Shown in pieces: positions 34,911 to 43,843 of a stretch of 64,000 nt of DNA (within the stretch, counting starts at the first letter, position 1; each line of letters opens with the position of its first letter). This DNA comes from Falsiroseomonas oleicola (GTDB lineage Bacteria; Pseudomonadota; Alphaproteobacteria; Acetobacterales; Acetobacteraceae). The position numbers and the translations under genes were made by a program. The notes below the pieces were generated by a model, which ran no database searches, was not told the origin of the DNA, and worked only from the letters and a program-made list of their open reading frames with translations. The stretch is from positions 122,197 through 186,196 of the forward strand of contig NZ_JAERQM010000004.1 of NCBI RefSeq assembly GCF_019029495.1, given 5' to 3'.

Positions 34911-36971
34911 ATGGCGGAACCGGTGCGGTATGAGGTTGTGGACGGCATCGCGGTGGCGACGCTGTCGAACCCCCCGGTCAATGCGCTGTCGGCCGCTTTG
35001 CGCGCCGGGCTGTTCGACGCGGTGCGGCGGGCGGAGGCGGATCCCGCCGTCGCCGGCCTGGTGATCGCCGCCGAGGGCCGCACCTTCATCGCCGGGGCCG
35101 ATATCTCCGAATTCGGCAAGCCGCCGGCCTCCCCCACTTTGGCGGAGCTGGTGGCGGCGCTGGATGGCGCGGCCAAGCCGGTGGTGGCGGCGATCCATGC
35201 GGCGGCGCTGGGCGGCGGGCTGGAAGTGGCGATGGCGTGCTCCTGGCGGGTGCTGGGGCCGAAGGCAAAGCTGGGCCTGCCGGAGGTGAAGCTGGGCCTG
35301 CTGCCGGGCTCCGGCGGCACGCAGCGGGCGCCACGGCTGATGGGGGCTGCTGCGGCGTTGCGGCTGATGGTGGCGGGGGAGCCGCTGGACGCCGATGCGG
35401 CGGTGGCCGCAGGGCTGGCCGATACGGTGGTGCTGGGCGACCTGGTGCAGGCGGCGCGGGGCTTTGCGGCACGGCCGAAGCCGCAGCCGGTTTCGGCGCG
35501 CGATGAGGGCCTCGGCGACCGCGACGCCTTCGAGAAGGAAGCCGCCGCGCTGGCCAAGCGCGCCGCGACCGAACCGCAGATCGCCGACTGCATCGCCTGC
35601 GTCCGCGCGGCGTTTGAGAAACCCTTCGCGGAGGCGGTGGCCTTCGAACGCGCCGCCTTCCTGCGCCTGCTGGACGACCCGCGCAGCAAGGCGCTGCGCC
35701 ATGTCTTCTTCGCGGAACGGGAGGCGGCCCGGATTGCCGGCCTGCCGAAGGGCACGCAGCCGCGGCCGGTGGCGCGCGCGGCGGTGCTCGGCAGCGGCAC
35801 CATGGGCGCGGGCATCGCCATGTGCTTCGCCAATGCGGGCATCCCCGTCCGCGTGATCGAGACGGATGAGGCGGCGCTGGCCCGTGGCATGGAGCGCATC
35901 CGCGGAACCTACGACAGCAGTGTGAAGCGCGGCAGCCTGAGCGCGGAGACGCGCGACGCGCGGCTGGCGCTGATCGACGGTGCCGTGGGGCTGGATGCCA
36001 CCGCCGATGCCGACCTGGTGGTGGAAGCCGTCTTCGAGGAGATGGGCCTCAAGAAGCAGATTTTCGGCCATCTCGACCGGGTGACGAAGCCGGGGACGAT
36101 CCTGGCCAGCAACACCTCCTATCTCGACATCGACGAGATGGCCGCCGCGACGTCGCGGCCGCAGGACGTGCTGGGGATGCACTTCTTCTCCCCGGCCAAT
36201 GTCATGAAGCTGCTGGAAGTGGTGCGCGCGAAGCACACCTCGCCCGAGGCCCTGGCCACCGCCACGGAGATCGGCCGCAAGCTTGCAAAAGTGCCGGTGG
36301 TGGTGGGCGTCTGCCATGGCTTCGTCGGCAACCGCATGCTGGCCCGTCGCACCCAGCAGGCGGAGCGGCTGCTGCTGGAAGGGGCGACGCCGGAGCAGGT
36401 GGACAAGGCGCTGACCGATTTCGGTTTCCGGATGGGGCCCTTTGCCATGGCCGATCTCGCCGGCCTCGACATCGGCTGGCGCATCCGCCGCGCGACGGGC
36501 AAGCGCGCGCCTGTTGCCGATGCGCTGGTGGAGGCGGAGCGCCTCGGCCAGAAGACCCGCAAGGGTTATTACCTCTATCCCGAAGGCAGCCGGACGGGTG
36601 TTGTCGATCCCGAGGTCACCGCGCTGATCCGGCGCGTCGCGGCGCAGGAAGGTGTCGAGCAGCGCGAGATTGGCCAGGAAGAGATCCTGGACCGCCTGGT
36701 GCTGCCGATGGTGAACGAGGGCGCGCGCATCCTGGAGGAAGGCATCGCCGCCCGGCCGGGCGACATCGATGTGGTCTGGCTGCATGGCTACAACTGGCCC
36801 GCCTGGCGCGGCGGCCCGATGCACTATGCGGATTCCGTCGGCCTGCTGCATGTGGTGGCGCGGCTCGCGGCCTTCGCCGAAGCGACGGGCGACGACACGC
36901 TGTTGCCCGCCGACCTGCTCGGGCGGCTGGCCGCCGAAGGCCGTGGTTTTGCGAGTCTGAAGGCCGACTGA
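34911..36971 (+). CDS. Bifunctional enoyl-CoA hydratase / 3-hydroxyacyl-CoA dehydrogenase (PimF/FadJ-like)
   Basis: A 686-residue fusion covering two steps of beta-oxidation. Residues 1-~190 are a crotonase domain: FIAGADISEF forms the oxyanion hole, with Glu105 in GGGLEVA and Glu125 in GLPEVKLGLLPGSGGTQ. Residues ~285-470 are the NAD-binding part (AVLGSGTMGAGIA), with the catalytic His in LGMHFFSPANVMKLLEVV. Two C-terminal 3HCDH domains follow. It heads a row with a CoA-ligase and two acyl-CoA dehydrogenases. This order matches pimF-pimA-pimC-pimD of Rhodopseudomonas, used for dicarboxylic or fatty acids. The thiolase (pimB) is missing here. Confidence 0.93.
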   Translation: MAEPVRYEVVDGIAVATLSNPPVNALSAALRAGLFDAVRRAEADPAVAGLVIAAEGRTFIAGADISEFGKPPASPTLAELVAALDGAAKPVVAAIHAAALGGGLEVAMACSWRVLGPKAKLGLPEVKLGLLPGSGGTQRAPRLMGAAAALRLMVAGEPLDADAAVAAGLADTVVLGDLVQAARGFAARPKPQPVSARDEGLGDRDAFEKEAAALAKRAATEPQIADCIACVRAAFEKPFAEAVAFERAAFLRLLDDPRSKALRHVFFAEREAARIAGLPKGTQPRPVARAAVLGSGTMGAGIAMCFANAGIPVRVIETDEAALARGMERIRGTYDSSVKRGSLSAETRDARLALIDGAVGLDATADADLVVEAVFEEMGLKKQIFGHLDRVTKPGTILASNTSYLDIDEMAAATSRPQDVLGMHFFSPANVMKLLEVVRAKHTSPEALATATEIGRKLAKVPVVVGVCHGFVGNRMLARRTQQAERLLLEGATPEQVDKALTDFGFRMGPFAMADLAGLDIGWRIRRATGKRAPVADALVEAERLGQKTRKGYYLYPEGSRTGVVDPEVTALIRRVAAQEGVEQREIGQEEILDRLVLPMVNEGARILEEGIAARPGDIDVVWLHGYNWPAWRGGPMHYADSVGLLHVVARLAAFAEATGDDTLLPADLLGRLAAEGRGFASLKAD

Positions 36972-36972
36972 G

Positions 36973-38583
36973 ATGCACCCCTGGGAGGCGTCCTACCCGC
37001 CGGAATGCCGCTGGGACGCGCCGATCCGGCGCGGCACCCTGCCGGGATTGCTCGACGAGGTGGCGGAGCGCTTCACCGACAGGCCGGCGCTGGAATATCG
37101 CGGCCATGTGCTGAGCTACAGGCAGATGCGCGCGCTGTCCGACCGCATCGCCGCCGGATTGCTGGCGCGCGGCATCCGGCCGGGGGATTGCATCGCGCTG
37201 TATCTGCCCAACACGCCCTGGCATCCCCTCTGCTTCTTCGCCGCTTTGCGCATCGGCGCGCGGGTGGTGCATTTCTCCGCCCTGGATGCGAAGCGGGAGT
37301 TGGCGCACAAGGCGCATGATTCCGGCGCCAAGCTGCTCATCACCACGGGCTTTCCGGCGCTGGTCGCCAACGCCGCATGGCTGCGCGCGGAAGTCGCGGT
37401 GCGCGACGTGCTGCTGGCGCCCGAGGCGCGGTGGGGCGGGGAGGACGCGGCCTGTGATTTCGCCGTCATCCCGGAAGCGGAGCCGCCCGACGAATGGCCG
37501 GCGGTTTCTCCCGACGACCTCGCCTTGCTGCAATACACCGGCGGCACCACCGGCACGCCGAAGGGCGCGATGCTGACGCATGGCAACCTGACCGCCGCCG
37601 TCGCCATCTACAAGTCCTGGCGCGACCACACCGATCTGCCGGAGGGCACGGCGCGCGTGCTGGTGCTGCTGCCGCTGTTCCACATTTTTGCCCTCACCGC
37701 CGTGCTGCTGCGCCAACTGGCGCAGGGCGCGCTGTGCCATCTGCGCGTGCGCTTCGATGCGGCACAGTGGGTGGAGGATGTGGAGCGGCTGCGCATCACC
37801 ACCTTCTCCGGCGTGCCGACCATGTGGATCGGCATTGCGGGCGTTCCGGGGATCGAGCAGCGCGACCTCTCCAGCCTGCGCCAGTGCAGCAGCGGCGGCG
37901 CGCCGATGCCGCAGGAGGTGCAGCAGCGAGTCGAGCGCATCCTGAAGCTGCGGATCGGCGGCGGCTGGGGCATGACGGAAACCTGCCCGGCCGGCACGCG
38001 CATTCCGCCGCATGGCCCGGTGCGCGCCGGCATCATCGGCCTGCCGCTGCCGGGCATCGAAATGCGCATCGTCGCGCTGGACGATCCCAGCCGGGAAATG
38101 CCTGTGGGCGAGATCGGCGAGATCACCATCCGCGGCCCCAACGTCTTCTCCGGCTACTGGAACCGCCCCGATGACAATGCGGCCGCCTTCGCGGAGGGCT
38201 GGTTCCTGACGGGTGATACCGGCTGGATGGATGCCCAGGGGTATTTCACCCTGGTCGATCGCCGCAAGAACATGATCCTGTCCGGCGGCTTCAACGTCTA
38301 TCCGGCGGCGATCGAACAGGCCATCTACGAACATCCGGCGGTGGCCGAATGCGTGGTGATCGGCGTGCCGGATGCCTATCGCGGCCAGGCGGCCAAGGCG
38401 TTCTGTGCGTTGAAGCCGGGCGCGGCCCCCTTCACGTTGGAGGAATTGCGCGCATTTCTGGCCGACCGCGTCGGCAAGCATGAGATGCCCGCGGCTTTGG
38501 AATTCCGGGATGTCCTGCCGCGCAGCGCGGCGGGCAAGTTGTTGGCCAGCGCCTTGCGCGACGAAGAAGCGGCACGGGGATAG
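36973..38583 (+). CDS. Acyl-CoA ligase (AMP-forming), PimA-like
   Basis: A 536-residue adenylate-forming enzyme that activates a carboxylic acid to its CoA ester. The P-loop-like motif YTGGTTGTPKGAMLTH is near residue 190, the core GGGWGMTET near 330, the hinge GDTGWMDAQGYFTLVDRRK near 415, and the catalytic Lys in the C-terminal PRSAAGKLL. It starts one base after the previous stop. The substrate is probably a medium- or long-chain mono- or dicarboxylic acid, inferred only from neighbours. Confidence 0.93.
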   Translation: MHPWEASYPPECRWDAPIRRGTLPGLLDEVAERFTDRPALEYRGHVLSYRQMRALSDRIAAGLLARGIRPGDCIALYLPNTPWHPLCFFAALRIGARVVHFSALDAKRELAHKAHDSGAKLLITTGFPALVANAAWLRAEVAVRDVLLAPEARWGGEDAACDFAVIPEAEPPDEWPAVSPDDLALLQYTGGTTGTPKGAMLTHGNLTAAVAIYKSWRDHTDLPEGTARVLVLLPLFHIFALTAVLLRQLAQGALCHLRVRFDAAQWVEDVERLRITTFSGVPTMWIGIAGVPGIEQRDLSSLRQCSSGGAPMPQEVQQRVERILKLRIGGGWGMTETCPAGTRIPPHGPVRAGIIGLPLPGIEMRIVALDDPSREMPVGEIGEITIRGPNVFSGYWNRPDDNAAAFAEGWFLTGDTGWMDAQGYFTLVDRRKNMILSGGFNVYPAAIEQAIYEHPAVAECVVIGVPDAYRGQAAKAFCALKPGAAPFTLEELRAFLADRVGKHEMPAALEFRDVLPRSAAGKLLASALRDEEAARG

Positions 38584-38593
38584 GAATCGGCAC

Positions 38594-39793
38594 ATGGACC
38601 TCCGCTACACGCCCGACGAAATCGCCTTCCGCGATGAGCTGCGCAAATTCTTCCGCAGCGAAATCCCGATCTCTATCCGTCGCAAGGTCAGCGAGGGCCG
38701 CGCCCTGGCCCGCGAGGACTATGTGACCAGCCAGCGCATCCTGCATGCCAAGGGCCTGGCCACGCCGAACTGGCCCGTGCAGTGGGGCGGCCAGGATTGG
38801 ACGCCGGTGCAGCGCTACATCTATGTCGAGGAATTGCAGGCCGCCGCCGTGCCGCAGCCGCTCGGCTTCAACGTCAACATGGTCGGCCCCGTCATCGCCA
38901 CCTTCGGGTCGGAGGCGCAGAAGCAGCGATTCCTCCCCTCCACCGCCAATCTCGACATCTGGTGGGCGCAGGGTTTTTCCGAACCGGGCGCTGGCTCCGA
39001 CCTCGCCTCGCTGAAGACGACGGCGCGGCGGGAGGGTGACGAATTCATCATCAACGGCCAGAAGACCTGGACCACGCTCGGCCAGTATGCCGACTGGATC
39101 TTCTGCCTGGTGCGCACGGACAGCAGCGTGAAGAAGCAGGCCGGCATTTCCTTCATCCTGATCGACATGAAGACCCCCGGCATCACCCTGCGCCCGATCA
39201 TCACCATCGATGGCGGGCATGAGGTGAACGAGGTCTTTTTCGACGAGGTCCGCGTGCCCGCCGAGAACCTGGTCGGCGAGCTGAACAAGGGCTGGGACTA
39301 CGCGAAGTTCCTTCTTTCCAACGAACGCATCGGCATCGCCCGCATCGGCATGACCAAGGAACGCCTGGCGCGCGTGAAGCGCCTGGCGCGGGAGACGCTG
39401 GCGGGGGAGGGGACGGTCTGGGACGACCCCGATTTCCGCCGCCGCCTCGCCTGGTCCGAGATCGAGCTGAAGGCGCTGGAGATCACGCAGATGCGCGTCG
39501 TCGCCGCGCAGCGCGGCAAGGCCAGCGACAAGCCGGACCCCTCCTCCTCCATCCTCAAGATCAAGGGCAGCGAGATCCAGCAGGCCTCGACGCAATTGCT
39601 GGTCGATGTCGCCGGCCCCTATGCCATGCCGCGCCCGGATCGCGACGAGGAGGGGCTGAACCTGCCGAGCGTCGGCCCGGACTGGGCGGATGCGGCGGCA
39701 CCGCTGTTCTTCAACTACCGCAAGGTTTCGATCTACGGCGGTTCCAACGAGATCCAGCGGAACATCATTGCCAAGGCCTTTCTCGGCCTTTGA
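38594..39793 (+). CDS. Acyl-CoA dehydrogenase, large-subunit type (PimC-like)
   Basis: A 399-residue FAD enzyme. It has the family patterns WWAQGFSEPGAGSDLASL (first signature) and the C-terminal YGGSNEIQRNIIAKAFL (second signature, adenine-binding part). The middle TWTTLGQYADWIFCLVRTD is typical of the pimeloyl-CoA dehydrogenase large-subunit group. It works as a pair with the gene at 39884. The ATG at 38594 lies ten bases after the ligase stop. Confidence 0.93.
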   Translation: MDLRYTPDEIAFRDELRKFFRSEIPISIRRKVSEGRALAREDYVTSQRILHAKGLATPNWPVQWGGQDWTPVQRYIYVEELQAAAVPQPLGFNVNMVGPVIATFGSEAQKQRFLPSTANLDIWWAQGFSEPGAGSDLASLKTTARREGDEFIINGQKTWTTLGQYADWIFCLVRTDSSVKKQAGISFILIDMKTPGITLRPIITIDGGHEVNEVFFDEVRVPAENLVGELNKGWDYAKFLLSNERIGIARIGMTKERLARVKRLARETLAGEGTVWDDPDFRRRLAWSEIELKALEITQMRVVAAQRGKASDKPDPSSSILKIKGSEIQQASTQLLVDVAGPYAMPRPDRDEEGLNLPSVGPDWADAAAPLFFNYRKVSIYGGSNEIQRNIIAKAFLGL

Positions 39794-39810
39794 AGAGCGC
39801 GGCAGGGGCC

Positions 39811-39850
39811 GCGGGCCGCATTCGCGGCCTCGCCGCGCGAAGGCGCGGCG
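39811..39850 (+). repeat. Dispersed GC-rich palindrome, family C, copy 2
   Basis: Near-identical to 30432-30470 (GGGCCGCATTCGCGGCCTCG then a GCGCG hairpin). It fills the 90-base gap between the two acyl-CoA dehydrogenase genes, the only sizeable break in this operon, and may affect message stability there. Confidence 0.6.
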
Positions 39851-39883
39851 CCACGGGACAGATGGAATGGGTGTGAGGGCTGC

Positions 39884-41038
39884 ATGGATTTCGACCTGAC
39901 CGACGAGCAGCGCATGCTCTCCGACAGCATCCGCCGCCTTGTCGCGGATGCCTATGACGACTTCGAGCAGCGCAAGACCTATCGCGCGGAGCCGCGCGGC
40001 TATGACGAGGCCAATTGGCAGAAATTCGCCGAAATGGGGCTGCTCGGCCTGCCCTTCGCGGAAGAAGACGGCGGCTTCGGCGGCGGGCCGGTGGAGACCA
40101 TGCTGGTCTGCGAGCAGTTCGGCCGCGGGCTGGTGGTGGAACCCTATCTCGCCACGGTGGTGCTCGGCGGCGGGCTGTTGAAGCGCGCCGGCAGCGCCGA
40201 ACAGCGTGCCGCGCTGATCCCGGCGATCGCCGAGGGCAGCCTCACGCTCGCCTTCGCGCATCAGGAACGCCAGGCCCGGCACGACCTGTTCGACGTCGCC
40301 ACCTCCGCGACCCGCGACGGCGATGGCTATGTGCTGAACGGTGCCAAGGGCGTGGTGCTGCATGGCGACAGCGCGGATCGCCTGATCGTCTCCGCCCGCA
40401 CGGCCGGCGGCCGGCGCGACCGGGATGGCATCAGCCTGTTCCTGCTCGACCCCACCACCCCCGGCGTCACCCGCCGGGGCTATGCGACGCAGGATGGGCT
40501 GCGCGCGGCGGAGGTGGTGATGGAGAATGTCTCCGTCCCCGCCGAGGCCCTGCTCGGCCCGGAAGGCGCCGCGCTGCCGCTGATCGAACAGGTGGTGGAC
40601 GAGGCCCAGGCGGCGATCTGCGCGGAGGCGCTGGGCGCCATGGACGTGCTGCGCGACCTGACGGTGGACTACCTGAAGCAGCGCAGCCAGTTCGGCCAGC
40701 CGATCGGCAATTTCCAGGCGTTGCAGCACCGCGCCGCGGACATGCTGGTCGCCACCGAACAGGCGCGCAGCATGGCAATGTATGCGGCGATGATGGTGCA
40801 GGAAGCCGACCCCACCGCCCGCCGCGTGGCACTTTCCGCCGCCAAAGCGCTGGTGGCGAAGAATGCCGACCAGCTCGGCAAGGACGCCATCCAGCTGCAT
40901 GGCGGCATCGCCGTGACCGACGAATACAAGGCCGGCCACTACTTCAAGCGCCTGACCATGCTCGCCGGGCTGTTCGGCGATGTCGACCACCATCTGCGCA
41001 TCGTCGTGGCGGCGGGTGGGCTGCCGGAGGCCGCCTGA
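39884..41038 (+). CDS. Acyl-CoA dehydrogenase, small-subunit type (PimD-like)
   Basis: A 384-residue acyl-CoA dehydrogenase of the partner type. It begins MDFDLTDEQRMLSDSIRRLV and has LPFAEEDGGFGGGPVETMLV, then FGQPIGNFQALQHRAADML (FAD site) and QLHGGIAVTDEYKAGHYFKRL near the end. The first half lacks the usual EPGSGSD loop (here HQERQARHDLFD), as is common in this small-subunit group, so it may be active only with the partner at 38594. Confidence 0.92.
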   Translation: MDFDLTDEQRMLSDSIRRLVADAYDDFEQRKTYRAEPRGYDEANWQKFAEMGLLGLPFAEEDGGFGGGPVETMLVCEQFGRGLVVEPYLATVVLGGGLLKRAGSAEQRAALIPAIAEGSLTLAFAHQERQARHDLFDVATSATRDGDGYVLNGAKGVVLHGDSADRLIVSARTAGGRRDRDGISLFLLDPTTPGVTRRGYATQDGLRAAEVVMENVSVPAEALLGPEGAALPLIEQVVDEAQAAICAEALGAMDVLRDLTVDYLKQRSQFGQPIGNFQALQHRAADMLVATEQARSMAMYAAMMVQEADPTARRVALSAAKALVAKNADQLGKDAIQLHGGIAVTDEYKAGHYFKRLTMLAGLFGDVDHHLRIVVAAGGLPEAA

Positions 41039-41094
41039 ACGCCGGATTTAGCCGGCGCCTGCGGGTCCCTGCGCGATAGCCCTGGCTGTGGCGC

Positions 41095-41355
41095 TTGAAG
41101 CGGCGACGGGCTTCCGTCCTCGCGGAGCTGCTGGCGATGCTTGCTGGCTTGTTCCTGGTCCTGAACCTACTGCCGCGGTTCGTGATCCTTAATCCGATCG
41201 GACCTATCGTCCGCGTCGCCACCGCAGCCGGCCCTGGCCGACCCGTGGAGGAGAACCTCGTATTGGCGGGTTGCAATGAAACCGGGGCGCTGGGTCGCGC
41301 CTTTCAAAGGATGCGGCGCAGCCTGGAAGAAGCCATGAAGATGCTCGATGCATGA
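41095..41355 (+). CDS. Single-helix membrane protein with HAMP-like domain
   Basis: An 86-residue ORF with a basic N terminus, one membrane helix (AELLAMLAGLFLVLNLL) and then a HAMP-like region: NPIGPIVRVATAAGPG, an ExxL connector and NETGALGRAFQRMRRSLEEA. It has no periplasmic sensor domain, which is odd, since HAMP domains normally join two halves of a receptor. The start is TTG at 41095 or ATG at 41137. Codon use is less biased than in its neighbours. It ends inside the kinase start (ATGA), so it is made together with it. It may tether or gate the kinase, or be the remnant of a larger sensor. Confidence 0.6.
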   Translation: MKRRRASVLAELLAMLAGLFLVLNLLPRFVILNPIGPIVRVATAAGPGRPVEENLVLAGCNETGALGRAFQRMRRSLEEAMKMLDA

Positions 41356-42452
41356 GTGCGATCATGCAAGACCCGCCCCTCCCGACCGCCTTCGGGCGCT
41401 ACCAGCCGATCGAGGAACTTGGCGCGGGCGCCATGGGCAAGGTCTATCTGGCGGTGGACCCGCTGATCGACCGCATGGTGGCGGTGAAGGTCATCAACAT
41501 GGACCTCGCCGGTCCGGATGGGCGCGCGGAGTTCCTGGAGCGCTTCCGCACCGAGGTCCGCGCCGCCGCGCAATGCGCGCATCCGGCCATCGTCAGCGTC
41601 TATGATTTCTCCGATGACGATAAGGTTCCCTACATCGTCATGGAGTTCGTGCCGGGCGTCACCCTGTCCACCCTGATGCGTCAGCCGCCGGCCGAACGGC
41701 AGGCGGGTTTGCCGGACCTGTCCTGGCTGCTTCTGCAGGTGCTGGAAGGCCTGGCCGCGGCGCATGCGGTGGGCGTGGTCCACCGGGACATCAAGCCGGG
41801 CAATATCATGGTCACGCCGCGCGGCGCGGTGAAGATCACCGATTTCGGCATCGCCCGGCTCGGCGATTCGACGATGACCCTGGTCGGCGGGCTTGTGGGG
41901 TCACCCAGCTACATGTCCCCGGAACAGGCGCTGGGCAAGGCGGTGGACCATCGCACCGATCTCTTCTCCATCGCCGCCGTGCTCTACCAGATCCTGCTCG
42001 GCCGCACCCCCTTCGGCGGGTCGGGCATCACGGACACGCTGGTGCGGCTGGGCGGGGCGGAGCCGGCCAAGCTGGGTCCGCTGGAAGGCAGCGCCCTGGG
42101 CCTGGTGCTGCGGCGTGGCCTTGAGAAGGATGTGGCGCGGCGCTTCGCCTCCGCCACCGAATTCGCCGCCGCCCTGCGCCTCGCCTTGCAGGCGGAGGAG
42201 GAGGCGACGCGTATCCTGCCGCTGGCGGCGGCACCACAGGCAGCGCCGGCGCCCGGCTACCAGCTTCCCGTCACCGTCGCCGCGCGGCTGACGAAGGAAC
42301 TGGCCGTCATGTTCGGCCCGACCGCGGGTGTCATGCTGCGCAAGGCGACGGAGGAGGCGAAGGACCTGCCGGAGGTGGTCAGCCGGCTCTGCGCGCAACT
42401 GTCGCCTGATGAGGTGGCGCGGCTGCGCAGCAGGCTGGCCGCGCTGAACTGA
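41352..42452 (+). CDS. Hanks-type serine/threonine protein kinase
   Basis: A 366-residue kinase without membrane helix. Motifs: glycine loop ELGAGAMGKV, ATP-binding Lys46 in VAVKVI, catalytic loop VHRDIKPGNIM, metal-binding DFG in ITDFGIARL, and SPEQ in place of APE. After the kinase domain (to ~residue 275) comes a linker rich in Ala/Pro and a helical C-terminal domain (LTKELAVMFGPTAGVMLRKA ...) that I recall as a tail shared by other bacterial kinases. It is coupled by ATGA to the HAMP protein. Substrates unknown; no phosphatase is nearby. Confidence 0.93.
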   Translation: MSAIMQDPPLPTAFGRYQPIEELGAGAMGKVYLAVDPLIDRMVAVKVINMDLAGPDGRAEFLERFRTEVRAAAQCAHPAIVSVYDFSDDDKVPYIVMEFVPGVTLSTLMRQPPAERQAGLPDLSWLLLQVLEGLAAAHAVGVVHRDIKPGNIMVTPRGAVKITDFGIARLGDSTMTLVGGLVGSPSYMSPEQALGKAVDHRTDLFSIAAVLYQILLGRTPFGGSGITDTLVRLGGAEPAKLGPLEGSALGLVLRRGLEKDVARRFASATEFAAALRLALQAEEEATRILPLAAAPQAAPAPGYQLPVTVAARLTKELAVMFGPTAGVMLRKATEEAKDLPEVVSRLCAQLSPDEVARLRSRLAALN

Positions 42453-42464
42453 TACCGGCGGGCG

Positions 42465-43139
42465 CTACCGGCGCCCGGCGATCTGCCGGTTCTCCAGCCG
42501 CGACAGCAGCCGCACGCAGGGCCAGAGCAGCAGGAAGTAGATCACCGCCGCGACCATGATCGGCGTGGCATTGTAGGTGATGCTCTGTGCCTGGCGGGCC
42601 TGGTACAGCAGTTCGGGCACCGCGACGACGCTGGCGATGGAGGTCAGCTTCACCACCTCCAATGTGTTGCTGATCAGGTCGGGCAGCACGTTGCGCACCG
42701 CCTGCGGCAGCACCACGAAAATCCACACCTGCCAGGGCCGCAGGCCCAGCGCGCGTGCTGCCTCCGGCTGGCCCTTCGGCACGCTCTCGATCCCCGCGCG
42801 CAGGATCTCGGCGTAATAGGCGCCCGTGTTCAGCAGGAAGGCGAGCGCCACGGAGCCCCAGGCGCCGAGGTCGATGCCGCCAAAGGGCAAGGCGGCATAG
42901 AGGAAGATCAGCAGCACCAGCGGCGGGATGGCGCGGAAGAAGTCGATGAAGGCGACCAGCGGCCAGCGCACCCAGCGAGTCTTCCGTGTCGACAGCACCG
43001 CCATCAGCAGCCCTGCGACCATGCCGAGCGGCACCGTCATCAGCGCCAGCAGCATGGTCTGCACCAGCCCGATCCACAGCAGGTGGGAGGAGGCGAGGGC
43101 GATCTCGGCGTTGAGGAAGGCCTGGACGAAATCGCTCAT
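42465..43139 (-). CDS. Polar amino-acid ABC transporter permease 2
   Basis: A 224-residue inner-membrane permease with about five helices and the cytoplasmic EAA-type loop GQPEAARALGLRPWQVWIFVVLPQA that docks to the ATPase. FRAIPPLVLLIFLYAALP is the usual His/Glu/Gln-type permease helix. It overlaps permease 1 by four bases (ATGA). Last gene of the SBP-permease-permease row. The ATP-binding gene is missing from the operon. Confidence 0.92.
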   Translation of the reverse strand: MSDFVQAFLNAEIALASSHLLWIGLVQTMLLALMTVPLGMVAGLLMAVLSTRKTRWVRWPLVAFIDFFRAIPPLVLLIFLYAALPFGGIDLGAWGSVALAFLLNTGAYYAEILRAGIESVPKGQPEAARALGLRPWQVWIFVVLPQAVRNVLPDLISNTLEVVKLTSIASVVAVPELLYQARQAQSITYNATPIMVAAVIYFLLLWPCVRLLSRLENRQIAGRR

Positions 43140-43816
43140 CGGCGCCACGCGAATCGGGTCTCGATCCAGCGGCCGGCCATCACCACCGGGATGAACAGCA
43201 CGATATAGGCCAGTGCCCCGAGCGTCAGCGGCGTCGGATTGCCGGAGAAGGCCATGCCGGATTGCGCCGCGCCGAGGATTTCGGAAACCGCGACGACGCT
43301 GCCCAGCGCCGTGCCCTTGGTGATGGCGATGGTGCGGTTGACCAGCGGCGGGATGGCGATGCGCACCGCCTGCGGCAACACGATCAGCCGCAGTGTCGGC
43401 AGGAAATGCAGCCCCATGGCGCGCCCTGCCTCCCACTGCCCCTGCGGCACGGCCGAAATGCCGGCCCAGAAGATCTCCTCGGAGAAGGCCATCAGTACCA
43501 GGGTGAGCGCCAGCCAGGTGGCCCAGAAGCCGGACATGGAAAGCCCCGCGGCGGGCAGGCCGAAATAGATCAGCACGATGATGACCAGCGGCGGCAGCGC
43601 CCGGAACACATCCACCACGAAGATGATGGCCCAGTTCAGCGGCCTGATGGCGAAGGCCCGCAGCACCGCCAGCGCCAGGCCGAGCACGAGTCCGCTGGCG
43701 ATGATGAGCACCGCCAGCAGGATGGTGACCCCCAACCCCGCGATGATCGCCGGCGCGTATTCCGCGGCGATCCGGGGGTTGAGGAAGTTGAAGGCAAAGG
43801 CCTCCCAACCCGTCAT
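43136..43816 (-). CDS. Polar amino-acid ABC transporter permease 1
   Basis: A 226-residue permease homologous to its neighbour. It has LAVLRAFAIRPLNW, FRALPPLVIIVLIYFGLP, and the docking loop PQGQWEAGRAMGLHFLPTLRLIVLPQA. The two permeases would form the heterodimeric channel. It lies 27 bases after the binding-protein stop. Confidence 0.92.
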   Translation of the reverse strand: MTGWEAFAFNFLNPRIAAEYAPAIIAGLGVTILLAVLIIASGLVLGLALAVLRAFAIRPLNWAIIFVVDVFRALPPLVIIVLIYFGLPAAGLSMSGFWATWLALTLVLMAFSEEIFWAGISAVPQGQWEAGRAMGLHFLPTLRLIVLPQAVRIAIPPLVNRTIAITKGTALGSVVAVSEILGAAQSGMAFSGNPTPLTLGALAYIVLFIPVVMAGRWIETRFAWRR

Positions 43817-43843
43817 GGACTCAAGCCATCCAAGGTCGGAAAA

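Noticed and set aside
33867..36851. A 994-residue open frame on the minus strand
   Set aside because: Only the first-listed 314 residues of its C-terminal part (nitronate monooxygenase, 33867-34811) are real. The rest is antisense to the hydratase/dehydrogenase gene and has His/Arg/Gln-rich composition, caused by third-position GC bias.
38432..40993. An 853-residue minus-strand open frame opposite the acyl-CoA dehydrogenases
   Set aside because: Same shadow effect; the plus-strand genes have clear signatures.
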